64,000 nucleotides of DNA, from NCBI GenBank assembly GCA_017527825.1, contig JAFXPO010000019.1, positions 1-64,000 of the forward strand, in the 5' to 3' direction. Under the pieces are notes generated by a model. That model made no database searches and had not been told where the DNA came from. It saw only the letters and a list, made by a program, of their open reading frames with translations. Below, piece after piece: positions 22,309 to 30,758 of the stretch. The DNA comes from Oscillospiraceae bacterium. Lineage in GTDB: Bacteria; Bacillota; Clostridia; Oscillospirales; Oscillospiraceae. The translations under genes and the position numbers were made by a program. Every line of letters starts with the position of its first letter. Position 1 is the stretch's first letter.

Positions 22309-22963
22309 CTTCGTCTTTCGGAGGTTCCGGCTGCATCGTCGCCACAAGGCGGTGAATGGGGGTTCCCAACTCGTAGAACTTCGCCTCGTAGTCGGTCATC
22401 ACGCCCTGGGGACCGTCGGCGTGCAGATCATCCGTCACCTCGCTGAGAGTGAACCCAAACTGCGGAATCTCCTCTACGGAGAAGGCAAAGAGCTTTTCGT
22501 TGTCGCTCTTAAAATGAATCTGACCCTCCGGCACCAGCACCCTGCGGTAGAGTTTGAGGAAATTTCCGTGGGTCAACCGGCGCTTTGCCTGGTTGCTCTT
22601 GGGCCACGGATCGCAGAAATTGATGTAAATGCGATTGACTTCACACGGGGCGAAAAACTCCGGCAACTGGTTCACGTCCGCGTCCACGAACCACACGTTG
22701 CGCAGTCCCTCCCGCGCGGCGCGTTCCATGGCGACGACCATGGCGTCCGGCACCTTTTCAATCGCGATGAACAGCACATCCGGCTCCGCCCTGGCGGTCT
22801 CGGCGGTGAAGCGCCCCTTGCCGCAGCCCAACTCCACGCGCAGCTCCCGCGCCGCCGGCATCAGTTCCCGCCAGCGTCCCTTGCGGTCATACGGGTCTTT
22901 GATCTGGTACGCCTCACAGCGCTCCATACGGGGGATCAGGTTTTTCTTTTTACGCATTCTCAT
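22295..22963 (-). CDS. trmB: tRNA (guanine-N7-)-methyltransferase
   Basis: The 222-aa protein has the TrmB features: VELGCGKGRFTAETA for SAM binding, INFCDPWPKSNQAKRRL as the conserved PWPK catalytic segment, and IHFKSDNEKLFAF near the C-terminus. It methylates G46 in the variable loop of tRNA. The N-terminus is basic (MRMRKKKN) for tRNA binding. It is monocistronic, with its own promoter and a shared terminator. Family and length match well. Confidence 0.93.
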   Translation of the reverse strand: MRMRKKKNLIPRMERCEAYQIKDPYDRKGRWRELMPAARELRVELGCGKGRFTAETARAEPDVLFIAIEKVPDAMVVAMERAAREGLRNVWFVDADVNQLPEFFAPCEVNRIYINFCDPWPKSNQAKRRLTHGNFLKLYRRVLVPEGQIHFKSDNEKLFAFSVEEIPQFGFTLSEVTDDLHADGPQGVMTDYEAKFYELGTPIHRLVATMQPEPPKDEEKQP

Positions 22964-22989
22964 GGGGATCGTCCTCTCTTTCCTTGGGT

Positions 22990-23018
22990 ATGATACCGAA
23001 AAAGCCCCCGCGTGGCAA
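22990..23018 (-). promoter_or_regulatory. Promoter of trmB
   Basis: On the minus strand TTGCCA (23013-23018) and TATCAT (22990-22995) are 17 bp apart, 27 bases upstream of the start. Confidence 0.55.
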
Positions 23019-23067
23019 GTATAAAATAAGAATGTTAAAAAAATAACGAAATATCCGCTTCTTTCTC

Positions 23068-23096
23068 TTGCAAAAAGCCGAGCGCCACCGTATAAT
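23068..23096 (+). promoter_or_regulatory. Promoter of the crt-hbd operon
   Basis: TTGCAA (23068-23073) and a perfect TATAAT (23091-23096) are 17 bp apart, 33 bases before the crt start. Confidence 0.7.
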
Positions 23097-23128
23097 ATTG
23101 GTAATTATGAGCAAGGAGGATGTATCCT

Positions 23129-23905
23129 ATGCCTTTTGTCAAATACGAGCCTAAGGGCGACATCGCGTATCTCGTCATCGACCGTCCTGAGGCGCTCAAC
23201 GCGCTCAACGCGCAGGTACTCGCCGATCTGGACGCGGCGCTGGACAGCATCGATCTCGATCTCATCCGCTGTGTCATCGTACGCGGCGCGGGGGAAAAAT
23301 CCTTCGTCGCGGGCGCGGACATCGCGCAGATGAAGGATCTCGATCCCGCCGGCGGCGAAGCCTTCGGCAAGCAGGGCAACGATGTGTTTTTGAAGCTTGA
23401 GAGTTTCCCCATCCCCGTCATCGCGGCGGTGGGCGGCTACGCTCTCGGCGGCGGCTGCGAGCTGGCGATGGCGTGTGATTTCCGCATCTGCTCCGACACG
23501 GCGGTGTTCGGTCAGCCGGAGGTAGGCTTGGGCATCACGCCGGGCTTCGGCGGCACGCAGCGCCTCGCGCGCCTCGTCGGACCCGGCATGGCGAAGCAGA
23601 TGATCTACACCGCCCGCAACATCAAGGCGGACGAAGCGCTGCGCATCGGGCTTGTGAACGCGGTCTACCCCGCGGACGAGTTGTACGCCGCGGCGGAAAA
23701 GCTGGCGAGCACCATCGCCGCCAACGCGCCCATCGCGGTACGCGCGTGCAAGAAGGCGATCAACGAGGGCGCGGCATTGCCCATCGCTCAGGCTGTCGTC
23801 TGCGAGGAGAAGGCGTTTGGCTCCTGCTTCCAGACAGGCGACCAGCAGGAAGGCATGGGCGCGTTTCTGGAAAAGCGCAAGCACGCTCCGTTCAACAACC
23901 ACTAA
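23129..23905 (+). CDS. crt: Enoyl-CoA hydratase / crotonase
   Basis: The 258-aa crotonase has AGADIAQM for the oxyanion hole and both catalytic glutamates, one in GGGCELAMACD and one in FGQPEVGLG. It hydrates crotonyl-CoA to 3-hydroxybutyryl-CoA in the C4 (butyrate) pathway or acts in related beta-oxidation. The ATG at 23129 is chosen because AAGGAGG is nine bases away; an ATG at 23120 abuts the ribosome-binding site. It is followed by hbd after 71 bases. Thiolase, Bcd and EtfAB are not in the window. Substrate range is inferred from its partner. Confidence 0.9.
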   Translation: MPFVKYEPKGDIAYLVIDRPEALNALNAQVLADLDAALDSIDLDLIRCVIVRGAGEKSFVAGADIAQMKDLDPAGGEAFGKQGNDVFLKLESFPIPVIAAVGGYALGGGCELAMACDFRICSDTAVFGQPEVGLGITPGFGGTQRLARLVGPGMAKQMIYTARNIKADEALRIGLVNAVYPADELYAAAEKLASTIAANAPIAVRACKKAINEGAALPIAQAVVCEEKAFGSCFQTGDQQEGMGAFLEKRKHAPFNNH

Positions 23906-23976
23906 GGCGATTGGTTCTCGCCAACCATTGAGAAATCCTTGCATTTCAAATAAAAAACATCAGGAGGAACACGACA

Positions 23977-24816
23977 ATGAAAGTAGCAATCTTCGGCGCC
24001 GGCACCATGGGCAGCGGCATCGCGCAGGTCTTCGCGGCTAAGGGCCACACCGCTCTTATGTATGCGTCCAGCGTTGCGTCCGCGCAGCGTCACAAGGACA
24101 ACCTCAGCGCGAAGCTGGACAAGCTTGTCGCCCGTGAGAAGATGACCCAGGAAGCCAAGGACGCGATCATGAACAACATTCTGGTCGAGGAGAAGTCCGC
24201 GGCTGCCGACGCCGACCTCGTCATCGAGTGCGTCGCCGAGAAGATGTCCGTCAAGCGCGAGCTGCTCACCGAGCTGGACGCCATGTGCAAGGAGTCCACG
24301 GTGTTCGCGACCAATACCTCCTCCCTGTCCGTCACTGAGATGGGTCTCGGACTCAAGCACCCCGTCATCGGCATGCATTTCTTCAACCCCGTGCCCAGCA
24401 TGAAGCTCATTGAGGTCATCCGCGGCGCCAACACCACCCAGGAGACCTTCGACTTCATCTACAACCTCTCCAAGGAGATCGGCAAGGATCCCGTTGAGGT
24501 CGCCGAGGCTCCCGGCTTCGTCGTCAACAAGATTCTGATTCCGATGATCAATGAGGCGATTGGTCTGGTCGAGACTGGTGTTGCCTCCGTCGAGGACATC
24601 GACAAGGCGATGCAGCTCGGCGCGAATCACCCGATGGGTCCCCTCGCCCTCGGCGATTTTATCGGTCTGGACGTCTGCCTCGCCATCATGGACGTGCTCT
24701 ACACCGAGACCGGCGATCCCAAGTACCGCGCGGCGCTCCTGCTCAAGAAGATGGTGCGCGGCGGTCAGCTCGGCCGCAAGTCCGGTAAGGGCTTCTACGA
24801 TTACAGCAAGAAGTAA
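23977..24816 (+). CDS. hbd: 3-hydroxybutyryl-CoA dehydrogenase
   Basis: The 279-aa protein has the N-terminal NAD-binding [13 protein letters not shown] motif, the catalytic segment [13 protein letters not shown] with the active-site His, the hinge [10 protein letters not shown], and a C-terminal helical domain ending [10 protein letters not shown]. It interconverts acetoacetyl-CoA and 3-hydroxybutyryl-CoA, the step before crotonase in butyrate formation. CAGGAGG precedes the ATG. It shares the crt promoter and ends at a strong terminator. Length matches clostridial Hbd. Confidence 0.93.
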   Translation: MKVAIFGAGTMGSGIAQVFAAKGHTALMYASSVASAQRHKDNLSAKLDKLVAREKMTQEAKDAIMNNILVEEKSAAADADLVIECVAEKMSVKRELLTELDAMCKESTVFATNTSSLSVTEMGLGLKHPVIGMHFFNPVPSMKLIEVIRGANTTQETFDFIYNLSKEIGKDPVEVAEAPGFVVNKILIPMINEAIGLVETGVASVEDIDKAMQLGANHPMGPLALGDFIGLDVCLAIMDVLYTETGDPKYRAALLLKKMVRGGQLGRKSGKGFYDYSKK

Positions 24817-24824
24817 AAACAAAC

Positions 24825-24860
24825 AAAAAGAGAGTCTGCCATACGGCAGGCTCTCTTTTT
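24825..24860. terminator. Bidirectional terminator after hbd
   Basis: AAAAAGAGAGTCTGCC (24825-24840) and GGCAGGCTCTCTTTTT (24845-24860) pair with one T-G wobble around an ATAC loop. Confidence 0.85.
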
Positions 24861-24863
24861 GAC

Positions 24864-25424
24864 TTATGATACCGTGTATCCCCCGCGCACCAGCAGCTTG
24901 GTGTTCGCCGCGGTCGCTTTGACGCCGCGGTCGTCTATGGTCATCATATATAGATGGTTCTTCACCAGCGCTTTGCCGCTCTCCAGCGTGGAGGCGTCGG
25001 TCTCGTCAATGAGACCGGGGCTGGAGGGGGAAACGCAGGTCGCCGTACCAACGCGAAGCATCACCTCGCAGCCGATCTCGCCGCGCAGCGTCTCGTCCTT
25101 CGCCAGCGTCACCACGACAAAGGTGTCCATCGACGAGGCGTTGTCACCGGTTTGGACGCTGCCGCCGTACTGCTCGGCCAGCGCCTTCGTGTCCACCTGC
25201 ACCTGCGCGTTCAGCTTGTCCGTCAGTTCCTTGTCCCGCGCGGCAAGCCGCTCATCCACCTTGCCCAGAAGTTGCGAGAGAAACGTGTCGTTGAGATAGC
25301 TGAGCGTCACCAGCGGGTCGGATTGCGTGCCGGCGGTACCCGCCGCCATAACGCCCACGACCAGCAGTGTGTAGCTGATGAGCAGAAGCCCCGCAAGGCG
25401 GGCAATCCAGTGATTCTTCCTCAT
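24864..25424 (-). CDS. Membrane-anchored hypothetical protein, 186 aa
   Basis: I do not recognise this family. The product has a basic N-terminus, one hydrophobic segment (LAGLLLISYTLLVVGVMAAG, about residues 9-28) acting as anchor or signal, then an extracellular domain. A helical part rich in Leu/Asp/Lys (LLGKVDERLAARDKELTDKLNAQ) is followed by a beta-rich part with CEVMLRVGTATCVS. The ATG at 25424 follows AAAGG; the longer frame lacks a site. It lies downstream of the mazF gene with about 50 bases between. Function unknown. Confidence 0.65.
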   Translation of the reverse strand: MRKNHWIARLAGLLLISYTLLVVGVMAAGTAGTQSDPLVTLSYLNDTFLSQLLGKVDERLAARDKELTDKLNAQVQVDTKALAEQYGGSVQTGDNASSMDTFVVVTLAKDETLRGEIGCEVMLRVGTATCVSPSSPGLIDETDASTLESGKALVKNHLYMMTIDDRGVKATAANTKLLVRGGYTVS

Positions 25425-25474
25425 ATGTATCGTACCTTTCTGTTCGGGGAGGCGTCCGCCTCCCCGTGTTTTCT

Positions 25475-25840
25475 TCAAACCAGTTGTGTATGCTGCAAGC
25501 CGAAGCTCACCGCGATTGCCGCGTCGATCTTGCCCATCAGCGCACCGTCCACACGGCCCATGCGCTCCCGCAGCCGCCGCTTGTCAAGGGTCCGTATCTG
25601 CTCCAGCAGCACCACCGAGTCCCGCGGCAAGCCGCAGTCCGGCGCGGCGATGTTGATGTGCGTCGGCAGCTTTGCCTTGTTCGTCTGGGACGTGATGGCG
25701 GCGGCAATAACGGTCGGGCTGTATCGGTTGCCGGTGTCGTTCTGGACGATCAGCACCGGACGAACGCCGCCCTGCTCGCTCCCCACAACGGGGGAGAGGT
25801 CGGCGTAATAGATGTCGCCTCGTTTTACGTTGGTATCCAC
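25475..25840 (-). CDS. MazF/PemK-type endoribonuclease toxin without visible antitoxin
   Basis: The 121-aa protein has the MazF signatures [21 protein letters not shown] and [18 protein letters not shown], close to Bacillus NdoA. Members cut single-stranded RNA at short sequences. The usual antitoxin gene, normally between alr and this gene, is missing: only about 130 bases separate alr from here. The GTG at 25840 has CGGAG about 10 bases upstream, better spaced than the GTG at 25849. Antitoxin may be encoded elsewhere, or the enzyme may act in a regulated way. Confidence 0.87.
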   Translation of the reverse strand: MDTNVKRGDIYYADLSPVVGSEQGGVRPVLIVQNDTGNRYSPTVIAAAITSQTNKAKLPTHINIAAPDCGLPRDSVVLLEQIRTLDKRRLRERMGRVDGALMGKIDAAIAVSFGLQHTQLV

Positions 25841-25872
25841 GCTGTTCACACTCCGAGCGGAAGAAGTCCTTC

Positions 25873-25919
25873 GGGCGTAGCGCCCTCATAAGGCTGTTTT
25901 CATTCTCCCACATGAGGGC
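25873..25919. repeat. Nested inverted repeats between alr and mazF
   Basis: GCCCTCAT (25882-25889) and ATGAGGGC (25912-25919) form an 8-bp inverted repeat, and a small GGGCG/CGCCC hairpin overlaps its left arm. They fill the gap where an antitoxin gene would be expected and may shape the alr-mazF transcript. Confidence 0.4.
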
Positions 25920-25969
25920 AGATTTTATACCTCGCCCCTGTTCATCTTATGCGGAGTGGATACAACGCG

Positions 25970-27109
25970 TCACGCAAGCGGCATGCCGTTTTCCAGATAG
26001 ATGCGCGGCACCCGCTTCGACACCGCGCAGAGCAATTCATACGAAATCGTGCCGCATTCCCGCGCCGCCGTCTCGCACAGGCAATGCTCCCCGAACAGCT
26101 CCACCTCGTCGCCGGGCTTCAGATCCGGCTGGTCGCTGACGTCGATCATGCACATGTCCATGCAGATGCGCCCCACCTGCCGCACCATGCCGTATGGTGT
26201 GCGCACAGTCAGCTTGCCCGACAGCGCCCGGTGCAGCCCGTCGGCGTAGCCCACGGAAAGCACCGCGATCCGCGAAGGCTTTTCCGTGAAGTACGTCCGC
26301 CCGTAGCTGATGGAGGTTTCGGGATCAAAGTCCCGCACCGTCGCCACAGTGGTTTTGAAGGTCATCACCGGCTTCATGCCCATGCGCTCCGCCAAATCGC
26401 CCGTGCCGTAGAGAATGATCCCGCAGCGCGCCATGTCGCCCACCCATTCCGGGTACGACGCGATGCCGCCGGCGTTGCAGCAATGCTTGAGGCGGAAGCG
26501 TGACTGTCCTGCCGCGTCGATCATGCGGAGAAACCGCTCATGCTGCAACCTGGTAAACTCCACATGCTCCGGCGCGTCCTCGTCAGAGACGGCGAAGTGC
26601 GTGAACACGCCCTCCACATTGAGGTGCTTGAGCGACAAAACCTCCCGAATCTCCCGCAAGCTCGCGTCAAAATGCACGTCGTCACAGGGAAAGCCAAGGC
26701 GTCCCATGCCGGTGTCCAGCTTGATATGGACGGTCATCGGCGCACTGGCGCGCTCCGCCGCGGCGTCATAGGCACGGGCGGCGTCGAGATTCACCACCGC
26801 CTGCGTCATGCCGAGACGCACGATGCGCTCACCCTGCTCCGGCGGCGTATAGCCCAGCATGAGAATGGGAACCGTCACGCCGGCGTCACGCAGCTCCGCC
26901 GCCTCGTCAATATTGGACACCGCAAGGTACGCCGCGCCCAACCGCTCCAGCTTCTGCGCTACGCGTACCGCGCCGTGACCGTAGGCGTCCGCCTTGACCA
27001 CGCCCAGCAGCCTTGTGTCCTTCCCCACCTGGCGGCGGATCAGCTCGTAATTATGGGCAAGGTGGTCAAGATTGATCTCCGCCCAGGTGCGTTTGAGAGG
27101 CGTTTCCAT
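25970..27109 (-). CDS. alr: Alanine racemase
   Basis: The 379-aa PLP enzyme carries VVKADAYGHG with the cofactor-binding Lys39, and SISYGRTY with the opposing catalytic Tyr269. It also has the C-terminal beta domain. It makes D-alanine for peptidoglycan. The order alr then mazF is common in Bacillota. Its promoter lies within the end of the upstream lipoprotein gene. Length and domains are normal. Confidence 0.95.
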   Translation of the reverse strand: METPLKRTWAEINLDHLAHNYELIRRQVGKDTRLLGVVKADAYGHGAVRVAQKLERLGAAYLAVSNIDEAAELRDAGVTVPILMLGYTPPEQGERIVRLGMTQAVVNLDAARAYDAAAERASAPMTVHIKLDTGMGRLGFPCDDVHFDASLREIREVLSLKHLNVEGVFTHFAVSDEDAPEHVEFTRLQHERFLRMIDAAGQSRFRLKHCCNAGGIASYPEWVGDMARCGIILYGTGDLAERMGMKPVMTFKTTVATVRDFDPETSISYGRTYFTEKPSRIAVLSVGYADGLHRALSGKLTVRTPYGMVRQVGRICMDMCMIDVSDQPDLKPGDEVELFGEHCLCETAARECGTISYELLCAVSKRVPRIYLENGMPLA

Positions 27110-27128
27110 CGTCTCATCCCTTTTCCGT

Positions 27129-27710
27129 TTATTCTGGCTCCACTATAGCACCAAAAACAAAATCCGTAAACTCCAAATATTGCACAATCTCCCCGCCGCG
27201 CTCGATCTCCGCGTACAGCGGCGCGTCCGCTTCGTCCAAAAACACCGTCACATGCAGCGTCTCCCCGTTCAGTTCGGTTTCCAGACACAGCCGCAGCGCG
27301 TCCTTCCCCTCAAACGATTCCTGATTCTGTTCGGTGAGAAATCCATCCGCCAAAGCACGCACCACCACATCCGCAGCGTTGACGGCATTCAGTTCCGTCG
27401 GCGCGCCGCCCGCTGAAAGTGCCATGCCATCGTAGGTCAGCGACAGCGCGTCCCCCGACAGTACCGCGCTCACGCCCGCGATCGCCTCCGGCTCCTGCAC
27501 CGTAACGCGGGTCTCGTCTCCGTTCCGCTCCACGTCCAGAACGTAGGTCACCGACTCGTTTCTGCTTGCCGCGGTAAGCTTCACCGTGGCGACATAACCG
27601 TCCATAGCGGCGTATCGACGCTGCAAGTCCCCCGTATCGATCTGCTTCGCCGCGCAGCCGCCGAGCAGCAGCGCTCCCAGTACGATCCATGCGCCAAGTT
27701 GTTTTTTCAT
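27129..27710 (-). CDS. Putative lipoprotein, 193 aa
   Basis: The product has a lipoprotein signal peptide ending in the lipobox LLGGC at about residue 18. A beta-rich domain follows: YVATVKLTAASRNESVTYVLDVERNGDETRVTV and VTVFLDEADAPLYAEIERGG, with alternating strands that recall the LolA/LppX-type lipoprotein fold. That likeness is tentative. It would sit on the outer face of the membrane. The ATG at 27710 follows GGCGGAG. It is just upstream of alr and divergent from the DtxR-type regulator. No function can be assigned. Confidence 0.75.
   Translation of the reverse strand: MKKQLGAWIVLGALLLGGCAAKQIDTGDLQRRYAAMDGYVATVKLTAASRNESVTYVLDVERNGDETRVTVQEPEAIAGVSAVLSGDALSLTYDGMALSAGGAPTELNAVNAADVVVRALADGFLTEQNQESFEGKDALRLCLETELNGETLHVTVFLDEADAPLYAEIERGGEIVQYLEFTDFVFGAIVEPE
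27142..27170 (-). promoter_or_regulatory. Probable promoter of alr
   Basis: On the minus strand TTTACG (27165-27170) and TATAGT (27142-27147) are 17 bp apart, within the 3' end of the lipoprotein gene. Confidence 0.45.
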
Positions 27711-27775
27711 TTCTCCGCCCCCTTGTACCGTGAAGCCTATGCGAAAGGGGCTGTCCGTCATGCGGAAAATTTTGC

Positions 27776-27804
27776 TTGTATCCAACTGTTTTCTGTGCTA
27801 TGAT
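27776..27804 (+). promoter_or_regulatory. Promoter of the DtxR/MntR-type regulator
   Basis: TTGTAT (27776-27781) and TATGAT (27799-27804) are 17 bp apart, 30 bases upstream of the start. Confidence 0.6.
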
Positions 27805-27834
27805 GCTTTCACAACAACACGGGAGGTACCCGCC

Positions 27835-28200
27835 ATGGTATTGCAGGAATCCGGTGAGATGTATTTAGAGACCATCCTTATTCTCTCGCAGAAGAGCAAG
27901 TTCGTTCGCGCCATCGATGTGGGCGAACAGATGGGCTTTTCCCGCCCCAGTGTCAGCCGCGCGGTCCATCTGCTTGCCGAGGGCGGCTTCATCACCATCG
28001 ACGCCGACGGCGGTCTGACGCTCACCGGCGCCGGACGCGAGATCGCGGAAAAGATTTACGAGCGGCACACGGTGCTCTCAAAGTGGCTCATCTCCCTCGG
28101 CGTGGACGAGGAGACCGCCACTGACGACGCCTGTAAGATTGAGCACGACATCAGCGACAAGTCCTTTGCCGCCATCAAAAAGCACATCGGTATCCAGTAA
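27835..28200 (+). CDS. Metal-dependent transcriptional regulator, DtxR/MntR family
   Basis: The 121-aa protein has a winged helix (FVRAIDVGEQMGFSRPSVSRAVHLLAEGGF) and a dimerization domain with the metal-ligand pattern of the short MntR class (REIAEKIYERHTVLSKWL, ACKIEHDIS). It lacks the SH3-like domain of long DtxR proteins. MntR-type regulators repress Mn or Fe uptake genes when loaded with metal. GGGAGG precedes the ATG. It is monocistronic and ends at a bidirectional terminator. No metal transporter lies next to it, so its targets are elsewhere. Confidence 0.88.
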   Translation: MVLQESGEMYLETILILSQKSKFVRAIDVGEQMGFSRPSVSRAVHLLAEGGFITIDADGGLTLTGAGREIAEKIYERHTVLSKWLISLGVDEETATDDACKIEHDISDKSFAAIKKHIGIQ

Positions 28201-28204
28201 ACAG

Positions 28205-28235
28205 AAAGGCTCCCGCCCATGCGGGAGCCTTTTTC
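28205..28235. terminator. Bidirectional terminator
   Basis: AAAGGCTCCCGC (28205-28216) and GCGGGAGCCTTT (28221-28232) enclose a CCAT loop and flank T runs. It ends both the regulator gene and the convergent ABC operon. Confidence 0.85.
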
Positions 28236-28958
28236 TTACAGCACTTTGCTGAGGAAGTCCTTGAGCCGAGGATGCTGCGGGTTGGCAAACAACGTCGCGG
28301 GTTCGTTCTGTTCCAGAATTTTGCCGTCCGCCATGAACAGCACACGGGACCCGACCTCGCGGGCAAAGCCCATCTCATGCGTCACGACCACCATGGTCAT
28401 GCCTTCGTCTGCCAGCTCCTTCATGACCTCCAGCACCTCGCCCACCATTTCGGGGTCAAGGGCGCTGGTCGGCTCGTCAAAGAGCATCAGCTTGGGCTTC
28501 ATCGCCAGCGCGCGCACGATGGCGATACGCTGCTTCTGTCCGCCGGAAAGCTGCACGGGGTAGGCGTCCGCCTTGTCGGCAAGATTTACACGCTTTAAGA
28601 GCGTAATCGCCAGCTCGTCCGCCTCGTCCTGCTTCATGAGACCGGTTCTCACCGGCGCAAGCGTGATGTTCTTACGAATGGTCAGATTCGCGAACAGGTT
28701 GAAATGCTGGAACACCATACCCATCTGGCGGCGCACCTCGTCGATCTTAACCTTGGGATCGGTGATCTCGGTGCCGTTGAAGGTGATCTTGCCGGATGTG
28801 GGCGTCTCCAACAGGTTCAGGCAGCGCAGGAAGGTTGACTTGCCGGAGCCGGAGGGACCGATGACGACGACCTTCTCGCCGGGGGCGATATGCTCGCTGA
28901 TGTCGTCCAGCACCAGATGGTCGCCGAAGGACTTGGTGAGATGATCAACGTAAATCAC
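28236..28958 (-). CDS. Polar amino-acid ABC transporter, ATP-binding protein
   Basis: The 240-aa ATPase has GPSGSGKST (Walker A), LSGGQKQR (signature), [13 protein letters not shown] (Walker B) and the switch His in VVVTHEMGF, typical of the GlnQ group. It powers uptake of a polar amino acid. AAAGGAGG sits ten bases before a GTG at 28958, which I take as the start; an ATG at 28979 precedes that site and lies within the permease gene. The gene overlaps the permease end by 14 bases and is last of three. Confidence 0.92.
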   Translation of the reverse strand: MIYVDHLTKSFGDHLVLDDISEHIAPGEKVVVIGPSGSGKSTFLRCLNLLETPTSGKITFNGTEITDPKVKIDEVRRQMGMVFQHFNLFANLTIRKNITLAPVRTGLMKQDEADELAITLLKRVNLADKADAYPVQLSGGQKQRIAIVRALAMKPKLMLFDEPTSALDPEMVGEVLEVMKELADEGMTMVVVTHEMGFAREVGSRVLFMADGKILEQNEPATLFANPQHPRLKDFLSKVL

Positions 28959-29709
28959 TTTGACGCAGCCTCCTTTCAAGCTTGCCCAGCAGCGCCGTGA
29001 ACAGCATGACCAGCGCCAGATAGATGCAGGCGGTGCCCATCAGCGGGAACATTGCCTCGTAGGTGCGGTTCATGACGCCCTGCGCGGCGTAAAGCAACTC
29101 CTTACCGCCGATGACCGTAATCAGCGAGGTGTCCTTGAGCAGGATGATAAACTCGTTGCCCAGCGCCGGCAGGATGTTCTTGATTGCCTGCGGAATGATG
29201 ATAAAGCGCATGGTGGTGAAGTAGTCCATGCCGAGGCTGCGCCCCGCTTCCATCTGCCCCGCATCGATGGACATGAGGCCGGAGCGGATGATCTCAGACA
29301 CATAGGCGCCGGAGTTGATCCCCAGCGTCAGCGCGCCGACCGCGGTAAAGTTGCGGCTGCTGGCAAAAACCACCATGCCCATGATGAGCAGCTGAACCAT
29401 CATCGGCGTGCCGCGGATGACAGTGGTGTAGACCTTGCAGATGAGATTGACAACGCCGAGGATGATGTTCCTGCGTCCCGGACGCTGCTGGTCGTGCGCG
29501 GTGCGCACCAGCGCCACGATCAGTCCCAGCACCACGCCCAGCACCAGCGCCATGGCGGTGACCAGCAGCGTCGTAGCGACACCCTCGATGTATTGCAGCC
29601 AGCGGTCATTGATGATAAACGCGGAATAGAACTTATAATAGAAGCTCTCAAAGAAGCCAAGCTTGACGCCGGATTTCATCTGCTCAAACAGCAGCTCATA
29701 ATAATCCAT
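28945..29709 (-). CDS. Polar amino-acid ABC transporter, permease
   Basis: The 254-aa HisM/GlnP-type permease has about five membrane segments and the EAA loop ([25 protein letters not shown]). The N-terminal 30 residues form a soluble extension before the first membrane helix. It forms the membrane channel with the ATPase encoded downstream. GAGGAG precedes the ATG. The substrate-binding gene is 55 bases upstream. Confidence 0.92.
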   Translation of the reverse strand: MDYYELLFEQMKSGVKLGFFESFYYKFYSAFIINDRWLQYIEGVATTLLVTAMALVLGVVLGLIVALVRTAHDQQRPGRRNIILGVVNLICKVYTTVIRGTPMMVQLLIMGMVVFASSRNFTAVGALTLGINSGAYVSEIIRSGLMSIDAGQMEAGRSLGMDYFTTMRFIIIPQAIKNILPALGNEFIILLKDTSLITVIGGKELLYAAQGVMNRTYEAMFPLMGTACIYLALVMLFTALLGKLERRLRQSDLR

Positions 29710-29764
29710 GCCGTTCTCCTCTTTCTATAGGGAAGGGGCGGCAGAGCCGCCCCCCTTTCAGGAC

Positions 29765-30589
29765 TCAGTTGCCGATGTACTTGTCGACGATGCTCTGCAC
29801 GGTGCCGTCCGCCTGAAGCTCCGCAAGCGCGGCGTTCACAGCGTCGAGCAGCGCGGTGTTGCTCTTCGCCATTCCGATGGCATAGTCCTCCACGGCATAC
29901 TCGGTGTCGAGGATCGTGAGACCCGTGTTCGCCTCGACGAGGGACTTGGCGGGAGCGTTGTCGATGACAACCGCGTCCACCTGACCGTTGATCAGCGCCT
30001 GCACGGCAGTGATGCCATTGTCGTAGGCGATGACGTGATCGTCGCCGTAGTCATCGGTGCAGTAGATGTTACCGGTGGTGCCGCGCTGAGTGCCGATCAT
30101 GTAGTCGCCGAGGTTGTCCAGCGTCACGTCGGAGCCTTCCTTGACGATGACGGACTGCACACCGGTGGAGTAGCTCTCGGAGAAGTTCATCACCGCGAGA
30201 CGCTCCTCATTGACGGTGACGCCCGCCATGACGATGTCGCTCTTGCTGTTCTGGGCGGCGAGGAGCGCGGCGTCAAAATCCATGTCGTCGATCTGAAGCT
30301 CCAGCCCCAGCTTGTCAGCGATCGCCTGCGCGATCTCAACGTCGATGCCGATGAAGCTTCCGTCGTCCGCGGTGGACTCATACGGCGGGAACGCGGCGTT
30401 GGTGGACATGGTCAGCTTGCCCGCGTTCACGGTGGTCAAGCCGGTCTCAGCGGGCGCGGCGGCGGTGTCAGCAGTGGTTTCGGTCGAAGCCGTGGATTCG
30501 TTGGTCTGCGCAGCGGAATCCTTGCTGCCGCAGGCGGCCAGAGAGAGAATCATGGTCGCCGCGAGAAGCAGCGCAAAAAACTTTTTCAT
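29765..30589 (-). CDS. Amino-acid ABC transporter substrate-binding lipoprotein
   Basis: The 274-aa protein has a lipoprotein signal (LAACGSK), a Ser/Thr/Ala-rich linker (about 25-50) and the family 3 solute-binding fold with FPPYEST, GIDVEIAQAIADKLG and MNFSESYSTGVQ. It would be anchored on the outer face and deliver a polar amino acid to the permease. GGAGG lies eight bases before the ATG. It heads a three-gene operon. Ligand identity (Gln, Glu, Asp, Cys and others) cannot be read by eye. Confidence 0.92.
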   Translation of the reverse strand: MKKFFALLLAATMILSLAACGSKDSAAQTNESTASTETTADTAAAPAETGLTTVNAGKLTMSTNAAFPPYESTADDGSFIGIDVEIAQAIADKLGLELQIDDMDFDAALLAAQNSKSDIVMAGVTVNEERLAVMNFSESYSTGVQSVIVKEGSDVTLDNLGDYMIGTQRGTTGNIYCTDDYGDDHVIAYDNGITAVQALINGQVDAVVIDNAPAKSLVEANTGLTILDTEYAVEDYAIGMAKSNTALLDAVNAALAELQADGTVQSIVDKYIGN

Positions 30590-30638
30590 CTTTGTATCCT
30601 CCATTTTCATGTAACGGTGTTTCCGTTTGTGCGAATGA

Positions 30639-30667
30639 ATAATAATACATTTTATTCGTCCCGTCAA
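30639..30667 (-). promoter_or_regulatory. Promoter of the amino-acid ABC operon
   Basis: On the minus strand TTGACG (30662-30667) and TATTAT (30639-30644) are 17 bp apart, about 50 bases upstream of the start codon. Confidence 0.6.
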
Positions 30668-30698
30668 TCAACGTTTTCGATAAATATGGCAGTATAAT

Positions 30699-30735
30699 CA
30701 AGTCGCCCCTGTGCATCTTGCACAAGGGCGACTTT
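30699..30735 (-). terminator. Hairpin after larC
   Basis: AAGTCGCCC-TGTGC pairs with GCACA-GGGCGACTT with one mismatch, making a 15-position stem 24 bases past the larC stop. The T run after it is weak, so termination is likely but not certain. Confidence 0.55.
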
Positions 30736-30758
30736 ATCGTATGCATATATACAGCGAA

